Source: Streptomyces chattanoogensis
Lineage (GTDB): Bacteria; Actinomycetota; Actinomycetes; Streptomycetales; Streptomycetaceae
DNA length: 64,000 nt
Assembly (NCBI RefSeq): GCF_001294335.1
Contig: NZ_LGKG01000137.1
Coordinates: 62,001-126,000, forward strand
Direction of reading: 5' to 3'
Below the pieces are notes generated by a model, which ran no database searches, had not been told where the DNA came from, and worked only from the letters and a program-made list of their open reading frames with translations. This document shows, piece by piece, positions 25,302 through 34,732 of this stretch. The position numbers and the translations under genes are program-made. Positions within the stretch are counted from its first letter, which is position 1; every line of letters begins with the position of its first letter.

Positions 25302-27083
25302 TTGCCTCAGCCCACCTCCACCCCGAAGAACATCGACGGCTACGACATAGCCTTCCGCGTCCTTCTCGGCGCTCTCGCCGTCGCCGTCCCCCTGACCAAC
25401 CTCGCCTGGCTCGGCGGCAACGTCACCGCCTGGGCCACCGACTCCACAACCAGCGCCCCGTATCAGCCCGTTCAGGCCCTGCTGCACCCCGAGCAGCTCT
25501 GGCCCGACACCGGTGAAACGTCCCTGCTGATCGGCGCGCGCATCCTGCCCATCGCCGTACTGCTCACGCTCGGCCTCGGCGCCGCCCTGCTCTGGAAACG
25601 CCACAAGGGAAGCGGCAGCGGCCGGAAGAAGATCGCCGGGATGGCCACGCCGAAGGACATCGAGCCGTTGATGTCCAAGGCGATCACCGCCAAGGCCCGC
25701 TCGCTGCGGCCGAGCCTGAAGGACACCAAGCACATCAACGCCTCCGACACCGGCATCCTCCTGGGCAACCTCCAAGGCACAAAGCACGAGGTCCGCATGG
25801 GGTACGAAGACGTCGCCGTGGCCATCATGGCGCCGCGCTCCGGCAAGACCACGTCGCTGGCGATCCCCTCCATCCTGGCCGCACCCGGCCCTGTCCTTCT
25901 CACCTCCAACAAGGCCGCGGGCGACGCCTACACCGCGACGATCGAAGCACGCTCAGCCGTCGGCCGGACCTGGTCCATGGACCCCCAGCAGATCGCCCAC
26001 GCCGAACGCGCCATGTGGTGGAACCCACTGGCCGGCGCCAAGACCCTCGACGGGGCAAACCGGCTCGCCGGGCACTTCCTCGCCGCGTCCGTGGACGCCT
26101 CCCAACAGGGCGACTTCTGGTCCAAGGCCGGATCCAACATCCTCTCCCAGCTCTTCCTGGCCGCAGCCCTCGACGAGCGGCCGATCACCGACGTGATGGC
26201 CTGGCTGGCTTTCCCCGCCGACCGCACACCGCTCGACATCCTGCGCGACCACGGCCACGCCGCTGTCGCAGCGCAGTTGAAGGGGACCGTGGAAGGTCCG
26301 CCGGAGACCAGGGACGGCATCTACGAGACGGCCCGCCAGTATGCCGCGGCCCTCCTCAACTCCGGGATCGCCGCGTGGGTGACCCCGCAGAAGGACGCGG
26401 AGGAGTTCAAGCCGAGCGAGTTCGTGACCAGCAAGGACACGCTGTACCTGTTGTCCAAGGACGGCGGAGGTGGCGCTTCGGCGCTGATCGCCGCGTGCGC
26501 GGACTCCGTGATGCGAGCCGCGACCGCCCAGGCCGAACGCGCCGGCGGACGCCTGGACCCGCCGATGCTCGCGATCCTCGACGAGGCCGCCAACGTCTGC
26601 AAGATCAGCGATCTCCCCGACCTGTACAGCCACCTGGGATCGCGCGGCATCATCCCGATCACCATCCTGCAGTCCTACCGCCAAGGCCAGAAGGTCTGGG
26701 GGGACACCGGCATGGACGCCATGTGGTCCGCCTCCACCATCAAGGTCATCGGCTCCGGAATCGACGACCCGGATTTCGCCGACAAGCTGTCGAGGTTGAT
26801 CGGCGACCACGACGTCGAGACCACCTCCACCTCGACTTCCGACTCCGGCAAGTCCACATCGGTGTCGATGCGGCAGGAACGCATCCTGCCCGCCGACGCG
26901 ATCCGCGCCCTGCCCAAGGGCACCGCCATCGCCCTGGCGACTGGCATGCGTGTCGCGATGCTCGACCTGTGCCCCTGGTACAAGGAGCCCGGCGCGGACA
27001 AGCTGTCCGCCGCCTCGAAGCGCGCGTCCGACGCCATTACCCAGCGGGCCATCGACAAGGGTGACTTCGGCCTGGCTGCCTGA
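25302..27083 (+). CDS. VirD4/TraG-like type IV coupling ATPase
   Basis: This is a 593-residue protein starting at TTG. Two membrane helices lie at about residues 18-37 and 80-97. The Walker A motif APRSGKTTS covers about residues 177-185 and the Walker B motif AILDEAAN about 424-431. The segment GSRGIIPITILQSYRQGQKVWGD after Walker B is typical of the TraG/TraD C-terminal (TraM-recognition) region. Coupling proteins dock the relaxase-DNA complex to the secretion channel and drive transfer. It lies 17 kb downstream of the VirB4-like gene, after the accessory array. Confidence 0.88.
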   Translation: MPQPTSTPKNIDGYDIAFRVLLGALAVAVPLTNLAWLGGNVTAWATDSTTSAPYQPVQALLHPEQLWPDTGETSLLIGARILPIAVLLTLGLGAALLWKRHKGSGSGRKKIAGMATPKDIEPLMSKAITAKARSLRPSLKDTKHINASDTGILLGNLQGTKHEVRMGYEDVAVAIMAPRSGKTTSLAIPSILAAPGPVLLTSNKAAGDAYTATIEARSAVGRTWSMDPQQIAHAERAMWWNPLAGAKTLDGANRLAGHFLAASVDASQQGDFWSKAGSNILSQLFLAAALDERPITDVMAWLAFPADRTPLDILRDHGHAAVAAQLKGTVEGPPETRDGIYETARQYAAALLNSGIAAWVTPQKDAEEFKPSEFVTSKDTLYLLSKDGGGGASALIAACADSVMRAATAQAERAGGRLDPPMLAILDEAANVCKISDLPDLYSHLGSRGIIPITILQSYRQGQKVWGDTGMDAMWSASTIKVIGSGIDDPDFADKLSRLIGDHDVETTSTSTSDSGKSTSVSMRQERILPADAIRALPKGTAIALATGMRVAMLDLCPWYKEPGADKLSAASKRASDAITQRAIDKGDFGLAA

Positions 27084-27263
27084 ACCAAGCGCGACCACCT
27101 CGTTCACCAGCGGTCGTAGGCGCGAGGAGCCTCCTGCGCATCCCGCGCCTGCGACCGCCCTGGAACCGGCGACACAGCCACCCACGCCGCTGCGGGCAGC
27201 GGCCCACCGCCCGATCCTTCCCGGTCGCGCCGCCCCGTCCCCTCACTCTGCCTGGAGATCCGC

Positions 27264-28268
27264 ACGCACCCCGCTCACCCCACCCCGCACCAACTGGCCC
27301 GCGCCCTGGCCGACATGATCGCTCCCGACATCGCGATCCGTGACGTCCTCATCGGCTACAAGACCCGGCCACGGGTCGCCTCCCTGTTCAACCACCGCAG
27401 CGGCGGCGGATCCATCCACCACTACCTCGCGACGCTGCACGCCCGGCTCTACGGCCGACCCGCCGATCCCGCTCCACTGCCCTCAGACCTGGACGAGCTG
27501 CGGCTGAGAGCCCTCGCGTGCACATCCGAGCATCAGCAGGAGGCCGTCGTCGCCCACCTCGCCTCCCAGTTGCCCAGCACAGCCCAGCTCCTCGACCGCA
27601 CGCAGGACTGGCTGCACCTGCCGAGGCACGCCCGCGCCTGGCTGCAAGACGCAGCCGGCGCGATACGCCAGCTCGCCGACCAGATCAGCCACGTGAGCCC
27701 TGCCTTCGCCCTGCCCCACCCCCCGGCAGCGCAGCCCGCCGCCCCGACCGCGGTGACAACCGGTCCCGACCCCGCCCCGGAGGACATCACCCGCGTCCTG
27801 GCCGACTTCATCTCGCCGGCCATCGACCCGGACGACGTCCTTCTCGGTCTCGACCCGCACCCGCGCACCGGCGAGCGCTTCACCGCCAGGAAGGCGACCG
27901 CGAGGACCTTCGGCTCGCTGCTGCACGCCCGGCTCCATGGCCTGGAAGCCGCATCCAGCGCGATGCCGGGGCCATGGGACCAGCTGAGCCGATCACACCG
28001 CGCCACTGTCGACCAGCAGGCAGCAGCCCTCGCCTGGCTCTCCGGCCAACTGCACAGCGCAGGCGACATCCTCGAATGGGCCCGGGACTGGTCCCACTGG
28101 CGCCAGCTGCCCGACGGGATCCACGCCCAACTGGCCAGCGCCACAGCCGCGTTGCACGAACTCGCCGACGGAGTCAACCGAGTGCCCCTGACTGCCCGCA
28201 CCACCCTCGCAACGACACCAGTCCCCGTGCTGCCCGCCGCGCCGTCCTCAGCGCCTGCCCGGCGCTGA
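27264..28268 (+). CDS. Accessory protein with two tandem repeats, apparent ACG start
   Basis: The frame encodes about 334 residues made of two related halves of about 155 residues. LARALADMIAPDIAIRDVLIG matches ITRVLADFISPAIDPDDVLLG. LHARLYG matches LHARLHG. HLASQLPSTAQLLDRTQDW matches WLSGQLHSAGDILEWARDW. The first ATG (27315) falls inside the first repeat. GGAG at 27254-27257 is followed six bases later by ACG 27264, which would give a complete repeat. I therefore mark ACG as the possible start, with ATG as alternative. Function unknown. Confidence 0.6.
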   Translation, partial: THPAHPTPHQLARALADMIAPDIAIRDVLIGYKTRPRVASLFNHRSGGGSIHHYLATLHARLYGRPADPAPLPSDLDELRLRALACTSEHQQEAVVAHLASQLPSTAQLLDRTQDWLHLPRHARAWLQDAAGAIRQLADQISHVSPAFALPHPPAAQPAAPTAVTTGPDPAPEDITRVLADFISPAIDPDDVLLGLDPHPRTGERFTARKATARTFGSLLHARLHGLEAASSAMPGPWDQLSRSHRATVDQQAAALAWLSGQLHSAGDILEWARDWSHWRQLPDGIHAQLASATAALHELADGVNRVPLTARTTLATTPVPVLPAAPSSAPARR

Positions 28269-28308
28269 CCCTCCGCCCCCTCCCCGCCTCATCCGCAAGG
28301 ACGCAACC

Positions 28309-29241
28309 ATTTCCGCATCCCCCACATTCAAGTGCATTTCTCTAGGCGCCGGAATCCAGTCCAGCGCCATGCTCGCCCTCTCGGCCGAGGGGATACTCCC
28401 GAAGGTCGATTACGCAATTTTCGCCGACACAGGCTGGGAACCCCACGCCGTGTACTCCCACCTCGACCGCCTGGAACGCGAGATAGCCAACCCGGCAGGA
28501 ATTCCTGTTCTGCGCGTCTCTTCCGGCAACATTCGCAAGGACGCCCTGGACCCCGATCACCGGTTCGCCAGCATGCCCCTACACATCCTTAACCAGGACG
28601 GCAAGGCCGGGATGACCCGGAGACAGTGCACCGGGGAGTACAAGATCAAGCCGATCAAGAAGAAGGTACGGGAACTGCTCGGTTACCCGTATCCGACACG
28701 CATTCCCAAGGGCATCTTCGTTGAGCAGTGGGCGGGCATTTCCACCGACGAATTCCATCGAGCGAAGGACGCCGACGTCAAGTACATGCACAACCGGCAC
28801 CCCCTCATCGACATGGACTGGTCACGCAGTGACTGCATTCGCTACTTGACATCGCTCGGGCTGGCCGACACCCCGAAATCGAGCTGCCTCGGCTGCCCAT
28901 ATCACGGCAACGCCCAATGGCGCCGCATCCGCGACACCTCACCGGAGGAATGGGCAGACGTCGTGGAGTTCGACGCGGCGATCCGGAAGGGGAATGCCCG
29001 CGCCAACGCCACCGGCAACACACTGCTGGGCGAGGCATTTCTCCACCGCTCCCGCGTACCCCTCAGCGATGCCCCCATCGACCATGTCACCGCCGCTGAA
29101 TGGGCAGCGATACAACAGGAACTCACCGAAACCGCACAGGACCTGGACGAGCTGGAAAGCGGCGTCATCGACGGCTGTTCCCCGTGGGCCTGCCGCGGTG
29201 AGGTTGAGCCGGTGCAGGAGAACTTTGGACTGGCTTCTTGA
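28309..29241 (+). CDS. PAPS-reductase-like (adenine nucleotide alpha-hydrolase fold) protein with no canonical start
   Basis: This is a protein of about 310 residues. The PP-loop motif ISLGAGIQSSAM binds the nucleotide, followed by FADTGWEPHAVYSHL, RRQCTGEYKIKPIKKKV and a SSCLGCPYHGNAQWRR cluster whose cysteines may hold an iron-sulfur centre. Phage- and plasmid-borne members of this fold often act in sulfur or base-modification chemistry; the reaction here is unknown. The PP-loop precedes the first ATG (28369), and no NTG codon occurs upstream in frame. ATT 28309, seven bases after AAGGA, is the only well-placed candidate. It overlaps the cytosine methylase start (TTGA). Confidence 0.75.
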   Translation: MSASPTFKCISLGAGIQSSAMLALSAEGILPKVDYAIFADTGWEPHAVYSHLDRLEREIANPAGIPVLRVSSGNIRKDALDPDHRFASMPLHILNQDGKAGMTRRQCTGEYKIKPIKKKVRELLGYPYPTRIPKGIFVEQWAGISTDEFHRAKDADVKYMHNRHPLIDMDWSRSDCIRYLTSLGLADTPKSSCLGCPYHGNAQWRRIRDTSPEEWADVVEFDAAIRKGNARANATGNTLLGEAFLHRSRVPLSDAPIDHVTAAEWAAIQQELTETAQDLDELESGVIDGCSPWACRGEVEPVQENFGLAS

Positions 29242-29266
29242 CCATCCTGGACCTTTTTGCGGGTCC
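29238..29266 (+). pseudogene. 5' fragment of an interrupted C5-cytosine DNA methyltransferase
   Basis: TTG 29238 overlaps the preceding stop and opens TILDLFAGP, the start of motif I of a cytosine-C5 methyltransferase. The frame is cut after the second base of codon 10 by the transposon at 29267. Joining base 29266 to base 35389 restores GPGGWSHAL and a 423-residue enzyme. Confidence 0.85.
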
Positions 29267-29280
29267 TTCTGTCGGCAGAG
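29261..29280 (+). repeat. Left end of Tn554-like element: GGGTCC plus inverted repeat
   Basis: GGGTCC at 29261-29266 is repeated at 35383-35388. TTCTGTCGGCAGAG at 29267-29280 is the exact reverse complement of 35369-35382. The arm itself contains the palindrome TCTG..CAGA. The six-base repeat may be the crossover core of tyrosine-recombinase insertion rather than a staggered-cut duplication. Confidence 0.9.
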
Positions 29281-29369
29281 TGGTCATGTCTCATTCGAGG
29301 GATCCGCCCCTTCTGACCTGCGGGTTTGCGCGTTGCGATTACCCGAGTCGCATACGTACCGTCTCGCAG

Positions 29370-30824
29370 ATGTTCATGACGTACTTCTCACCGACCGACT
29401 GGGAGTCCTGGGGGCTGTCGAGCCAGCCGACCATCCCCGAGCGCATGCCGGTACTGATCGACGAGGACCTCCGCTTCGAAGACGCAGCTGGCCCTCGCGC
29501 AACAACAGTGCTCAACCGGTGGCTCCAGGAACTCCCAGCGCTCGGCTGTCCGGCGCCGGGCTCGTGGGAGACCTATGCCCGAGTCGCGCGGGACTGGACC
29601 GTGTTCCTGGCCGAACGGGGCATCCGCCTCTTCGACGCCCGCGCGGAGTTGAAGCGCGGCCTGAGCGCGTACGCCGTGCATCGGGCGATCGGCCCGGTGG
29701 AAGCGCGGTTTGCAGCCTCCACCTGGAACCAGCACATGAGCATCCTGTCGACCCTGTACGGATGGGCGCTCGATGAGCAGTACGCGAGTGCGGTGCCGTT
29801 CACGTACAAGCAAGCCGTCACCATGTACGGCGACCGGGTGCGGATGCGGCAGGTGAACTTGGCCAAGCGCCGGATGCCGAAGGCCCATGTGACGATCAAG
29901 TACTTCGAAGAGGACTTCGAGGGCCTGTTCCTGCAGGGGCTGGCAGGGCTGTGCCCGGACGGCAGCGAGGACCCGTGCTACCGGGGGCGGACGACGGCGC
30001 GCAATGCGGCGGTGGGCGGGTTCGCCCTGTCCAACGGGATGCGGCGGCAGGAGTTCACGCATCTGCTGCCGTGCGAGGTGCCGGCGTTGCCGCGGCGGCG
30101 GTCGCCGCTGCCGATTCGGGTGCCGGTGCCGGCCGGGATCACCAAAGGCCGGAAGTTCCGCACCACCTGGACGACGTATGACGCATTGGCCCGACTGCAC
30201 CAGTACATGCGGATGCAGCGCGCGCTGGCGGCGATGGGCTCGTCGTGGCAGCCGCCGACGCGCTGGGGTGACCCGCTGGTGGTGACCGAGGCTGACGAAC
30301 TGGGCGGCCGGGTCAACGGGGAACGGGTGGCCTGGGCTGAGCTGACGCCGCGCGAGCGCCGACTGCTGGTGGCCCCGGGCGGTGGCTCAATGCTGCTGGC
30401 CCTGCAGGCGGACGGGAGCCCGTTTCTGGACTGGAACACCGTCTTCAAGCGCACTTCGCAGCGCATCCGGGAGCGGTTCGAGCCTCGGTTTCCCCACACC
30501 GCCCCGCACCGGTGCCGCCATACGTTCGCGATCAGGACGCTGGAGCGGCTGGTCGGCGGCTACTACGCCCAGGCGGCGAAGCTCGTCAAGGACACCGACG
30601 CGGACGCGGCCCTGGCTCTCTATTTGAGCAAGACCGATCCGGTCATGGTGCTGCGGGATTTGCTCGGCCATTCCAGCGTCCTGACCACGGAGGTTTACCT
30701 CCGGCGCCTGGATACGACCCGGATCTACCGCGACGCCTACGAGCGTGCGGGCGATGACCACGCTCTGCTGGCTGAGGCGGAGCGGGAAGCCGACGACGAA
30801 TTCGACGGGGACGACGATATCTGA
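29370..30824 (+). CDS. Tyrosine recombinase, first of three (TnpA-like)
   Basis: This is a protein of about 484 residues from ATG 29370; the frame continues upstream through the element's end into the methylase fragment, so the start is uncertain. The N-terminal core-binding region (TVLNRWLQELPALGCPAPGSWETYARVARDWTVFL) is followed by the catalytic domain with Arg I in SNGMRRQEF, the box HRCRHTFAIRTLERL and the C-terminal GHSSVLTTEVYLRRL containing His and the nucleophilic Tyr. It overlaps the next gene by one base. Together with its two partners it should catalyse excision and insertion. Confidence 0.85.
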   Translation: MFMTYFSPTDWESWGLSSQPTIPERMPVLIDEDLRFEDAAGPRATTVLNRWLQELPALGCPAPGSWETYARVARDWTVFLAERGIRLFDARAELKRGLSAYAVHRAIGPVEARFAASTWNQHMSILSTLYGWALDEQYASAVPFTYKQAVTMYGDRVRMRQVNLAKRRMPKAHVTIKYFEEDFEGLFLQGLAGLCPDGSEDPCYRGRTTARNAAVGGFALSNGMRRQEFTHLLPCEVPALPRRRSPLPIRVPVPAGITKGRKFRTTWTTYDALARLHQYMRMQRALAAMGSSWQPPTRWGDPLVVTEADELGGRVNGERVAWAELTPRERRLLVAPGGGSMLLALQADGSPFLDWNTVFKRTSQRIRERFEPRFPHTAPHRCRHTFAIRTLERLVGGYYAQAAKLVKDTDADAALALYLSKTDPVMVLRDLLGHSSVLTTEVYLRRLDTTRIYRDAYERAGDDHALLAEAEREADDEFDGDDDI

Positions 30825-32560
30825 TGCCCGCGGAGATCCTGGAGAACCCACTGCGCCTGTCCTGCACCTTCACCCGGGGCACCACGTCGGTGCTGAAGGT
30901 CGATGATGCCCTCAACCCGGTACTGACCCGGGAGTTGCTGACCGGCCTGGTCTACCTGATGCACCCACACGGCAACGGCGACTCGCACCGCACACTGGAG
31001 AAGCACAAGGGCACGATCGACTGGTTCGTGGCGGCGCTCGCCGAGCGCGGCCATCAGGGCGGTGTGGCGGGTCTGACCCGCGCGACGCTCGCGTAGCTGT
31101 GGTGGTCGGCCGGCAACCGACGTGAGGCGGAGAGCCGTAGCCTCCTGGCGGCCCTGGACACGGAGACCGGCGTACTCGCCCCGGATGTGCGAGCACTGGT
31201 GGGCGGTCGCCTCTACAACAGGTACCCCGGCTACGAGCCGCACGATCCCTATGACGAGGTCGCCTGGCAGAACCTGGCCGATGCCTGTCGGAGAGTCATC
31301 AAGGAGTCCTGGGCGGCCCACTGGTCGGCCCGAGCCGCAGCCGAGACAGGTCAGGATCCGTACGCGCACGGTTGGACACACGAGAACATCTGCTGGCAGA
31401 TGGTCCACCACGGGCCCGCCACCACAGCCGAACTGGGGGCACAGGACGGCTGGACGAGTAGCCAGGCGCGATACCGGATCGGTCCCGTGCACATCCAGCG
31501 CCAGGCTCTGTTCCCCGGGCCGCGGGTGATGCTCGCCTACCAGTTGCTGTTCGGCGTCTACACCGGGATTGTGCCCGACGGCATCGACGACCTGGGCGTC
31601 GAGGATCTGGAGTGGGCCGGGCAGGCCACCATCCTGCTGAAATACCTCAAGGGCCGCACCTCGCACGAGAGCCTGACCCTGTCGAAGAAGGCCGTGCGGC
31701 TGCTGGAGCGCTGGCTCGAGCACTCCGCCCTGCTCCGCGTGCACTGCCCGCCCGAGCTGCGCGAGGGGCTGTGGCTGCGGTTCGAGCCCACCGCCTCAGG
31801 TCCCTACCGGCGAGGTCCCTGGCGGATCAGTCGCCCCTACCGCACCACACTGACCCAGTGGGTGAATGATCAAGGTGTGGTCGATGCGAACGGCGCCGTG
31901 ATCCGCCTCCACCGCCACGTGATCCGCACGACCTTCGAGTCGCATCGCGACCGGGGTTCGTGGTTCGGCAGCCGCCGTTCCACCATCGACCCCAACCACT
32001 CCCCGGCCGTCGAGGGCGATCACTACTTGTCCGCCATGACGACGGCCCAGAAGAACTCGGTCGAGGAGATTGTGGAACAGGCCCAGGGCGACCTGCTGCG
32101 CAGGAGCCGCCCGCCGATGGTGCTCAGCGAGCAGGACATCGCCCTCTTCGCGGACCAGTTTCCCCAGCTCGTCAGCGAGTTGGAGCTTGACGAGGCAGCG
32201 ATCGCCGAGCTGGTCGGTGGGCAGCGCGACGTGTTCGTGGCGTCCTGCGCCGACCCGCTCGCGGGAGTGCACGGCCCCAAAGGCAAGCCGTGTCCGGCCC
32301 GTCCGTGGGTCTGCCTGCTGTGTCCGCTTGCGCTGTTCACGCCCGCGCACGCGGTGAACCTGCTGCGGATGAAGGCATTCTTCGCCCGCCAGTGGCAGCA
32401 GCTACCCGCCGCCCAGTTCATGGCCGTCTTCGGCCACTACGCCCAGCGGATCGACGAGGTCCTGTCCAAGTACGACCCCGCCCAGCTCGCCCGGGCCGCC
32501 ACCGAGGTCGCGGACACCGACGACGAAATCCCCCTGCACCCGGAGGAAAGCACCCGATGA
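30824..32560 (+). pseudogene. Tyrosine recombinase, second of three, with in-frame TAG
   Basis: A 578-codon frame is interrupted once by TAG at 31094-31096, after GLTRATLA and before LWWSAGNRREAESRS. Similarity and codon use continue in the same frame on both sides, so a single CAG-to-TAG change is likely. The catalytic part includes LHRHVIRTTFESHRDRGSWFG. Later come CPARPWVCLLCPLALFTPAH, with cysteines as in larger Tnp proteins, and DPAQLARAATE. It overlaps its neighbours at both ends. Readthrough would make the full protein; otherwise a 90-residue fragment results. Confidence 0.8.
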
Positions 32561-34716
32561 TCACGCCCACCCGCCCGACCTCGCAGCCCGCGGGCAACGC
32601 TGCGTCGCCGTTCGCCGGCGCCGACCTGTGCCGGCTGGTCGGCTTCACGCTTCCCACCGGGGCACCCCGCTCTGTGTTCGAGGACGACATCTGGGACTTC
32701 ACCCAGGTCATCGGCATGCCCGCCTACCTGGCGAAGTGCGCCCGGCGCCTGGACTTCACCCGCATCACCAACCCGCGGTGGAAGACCGTGGCCAAGGAGT
32801 ACGCCGCAGCCCAGATGGCCCCCAGGCATGAGGCTGTGCGTCTGCTGCCGCACGCCAACCGCAGTATCAAGGCGATCGGCACGATCTACGCGGAGCTGCT
32901 GGAGCTGGTCCGCTGGCTGAACTGGCTGACAGTCCGCGGCGTCCGGCACCTGGACGAGGTGACCGAACATCACTGCACTTCGTTCGCTCAGTACCGGGCG
33001 ACACACCGCCCGAACGGCGCGAAGACCCCGCACCGAGAGAGCGTCCACAAGCTCGTCGCCTCGGCGATCCTGGGCCTGGTGCAGTATGGCGAGCTGTTCA
33101 CCACCGACCGCTACCGCGAGGGCCTGCGGCCCTTCGCCGGGCACACCGCCAACGAGGTCGCCGGCGCGGACTCCGGTCCGGCGGAGAACAAGACCCAGCC
33201 CATGGCGGACGAGGTGTTCCAGCCGCTGCTGGCCGCCGCCCTCTACCTCGTGCACGCCCTCGCTCCGCACCTGGTGCGCGAGCTGGAGACCAAGTGGCAC
33301 CAGGATGCCGCCCGGACGTCACTGCCGTCCTCCGCGCTCGCCGACCCGGCCGCTTTGGAGGAGGTCTTGCGCCGCCATGTCACCGACCGCCGGCCCTTTC
33401 ACCTTCTTCCCGCCCGGACCAAGATCCGGACCTGGGGGCTGGGCAACGAGGACCCTCTGGCCAGGGTCAACCTGCGTGCCATCGCCCACGAGGCAGGGAA
33501 GGGTAACTTCGGCCCTCAGCTGCTCGGCCAGATGCGCTCCGCCATCGAGAAGGCCGTGGACGACGCCGGGGTGGCCGAACCCTTCTGCAGTGATGCCGCG
33601 TTGATGGAGCGGGCCGACGGCCAAGGGGCGGTGTCGTGGTCGCTGCCGCTGGCCGAGCGGGACCTGCGCACGCTGACCCAGGTGGTGAAGACCGCCGCCC
33701 ACCTGGTGATCGTGGCGCTGTCCGGGATGCGCCAGAGCGAGTTGCGCGAGATGAACGTCGGCTGCCGCGTCCCACCCGTGGAAGCCGGGCCGGGACTGGT
33801 GCGCTACAAGCTGGCAAGCCGCGTCGTCAAGGACAAGCCGCTGGGCGGCGTCGCGGACGAGTGGGTCGTGGTCAAGGAAGCGTATGACGCGGCCGAGGTC
33901 GCCGAACAACTCCTCGGCGATGGCGCCGACATCGGCGACCCGCTGGTCACCGGTCCCTTGGACCGCACCCGCTTCACCACGTTCCGGAACTGGGTGAACG
34001 GACCCGCGGGCCAGCGACTGGGACTGGCACCCATCCCCGACGGACCCTTGACCGCACGGATGCTGCGGCGCACGCTCGCCCTGGAAATCGCCTACCGGCC
34101 CGGCGGCCTCTTGGCAGCAAAAGTGCAGCTCAAGCACTTGTCCGTGGTCACAACCGAAGGCTACGCGGCGCGTCCAGGCGGCGCTCAGGCCAAGTTCCTG
34201 GCCGAAGTCAACGCCGAGGAGAACGAGCGCAACAAGGACCTCGTCCTGACCGAGTTCCGACGCTACCAGCAGGGGCACCTCCCCGCGGGCCCCGGTGCTC
34301 GTGACCTGATCGACTTCTTCGCCAGCGTCGACGGGCAGCTCGCGCGCACGGGCGCCGAGGACTCCGTCGTCGTGGACAACGATCAGCAGGTCCGCGACCT
34401 CCTGGCCGCCCGCGCCGAGGTCCTGCACCTCGGGGTGGCCAACTACTGCTGGTTCACCGACCCGTCCAAGGCACTGTGCCTGAAACTGGCCGGCACCCCC
34501 GAGGCGACGAAGCCCCTGGTGGGCATGTGTGATTCCTCGCGCTGTCCCCAGGCCACCCACCATCCCTGCCACCGGCCCGTCTGGGCCACCAGCACCCAGA
34601 CCAAGCAGGCGTTCATCGGCTCCATCGCCCGCCGACAGAAATCCGAAAAAGCCCGGCTTCAGACCGACTTGGACCGCGACCTTGCAGTCCTCGCCGCCAT
34701 CGACGCCACCACGTGA
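32557..34716 (+). CDS. Large tyrosine recombinase, third of three (TnpB-like)
   Basis: This is a 719-residue protein starting at an ATG that overlaps the preceding stop (ATGA). The catalytic region shows Arg I in ALSGMRQSELREM, box II as LTARMLRRTLALEIAYRPG (Arg retained, first His replaced) and LKHLSVVTTEGYA with His and Tyr. The C-terminus holds CWFTDPSKALCLKLAG and MCDSSRCPQATHHPCH, a cysteine/histidine-rich tail seen in TnpB-type recombinases and possibly zinc-binding. It acts with the two upstream recombinases in transposition. Confidence 0.85.
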   Translation: MITPTRPTSQPAGNAASPFAGADLCRLVGFTLPTGAPRSVFEDDIWDFTQVIGMPAYLAKCARRLDFTRITNPRWKTVAKEYAAAQMAPRHEAVRLLPHANRSIKAIGTIYAELLELVRWLNWLTVRGVRHLDEVTEHHCTSFAQYRATHRPNGAKTPHRESVHKLVASAILGLVQYGELFTTDRYREGLRPFAGHTANEVAGADSGPAENKTQPMADEVFQPLLAAALYLVHALAPHLVRELETKWHQDAARTSLPSSALADPAALEEVLRRHVTDRRPFHLLPARTKIRTWGLGNEDPLARVNLRAIAHEAGKGNFGPQLLGQMRSAIEKAVDDAGVAEPFCSDAALMERADGQGAVSWSLPLAERDLRTLTQVVKTAAHLVIVALSGMRQSELREMNVGCRVPPVEAGPGLVRYKLASRVVKDKPLGGVADEWVVVKEAYDAAEVAEQLLGDGADIGDPLVTGPLDRTRFTTFRNWVNGPAGQRLGLAPIPDGPLTARMLRRTLALEIAYRPGGLLAAKVQLKHLSVVTTEGYAARPGGAQAKFLAEVNAEENERNKDLVLTEFRRYQQGHLPAGPGARDLIDFFASVDGQLARTGAEDSVVVDNDQQVRDLLAARAEVLHLGVANYCWFTDPSKALCLKLAGTPEATKPLVGMCDSSRCPQATHHPCHRPVWATSTQTKQAFIGSIARRQKSEKARLQTDLDRDLAVLAAIDATT

Positions 34717-34732
34717 AAGAGAAACCAGCCAG

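Noticed and set aside
29238-29369. Continuous frame from the methylase fragment into the first recombinase
   Set aside because: The fusion reflects the insertion. The recombinase family start is expected near MTYFSPTDWESWG, so the upstream codons are not its natural N-terminus.
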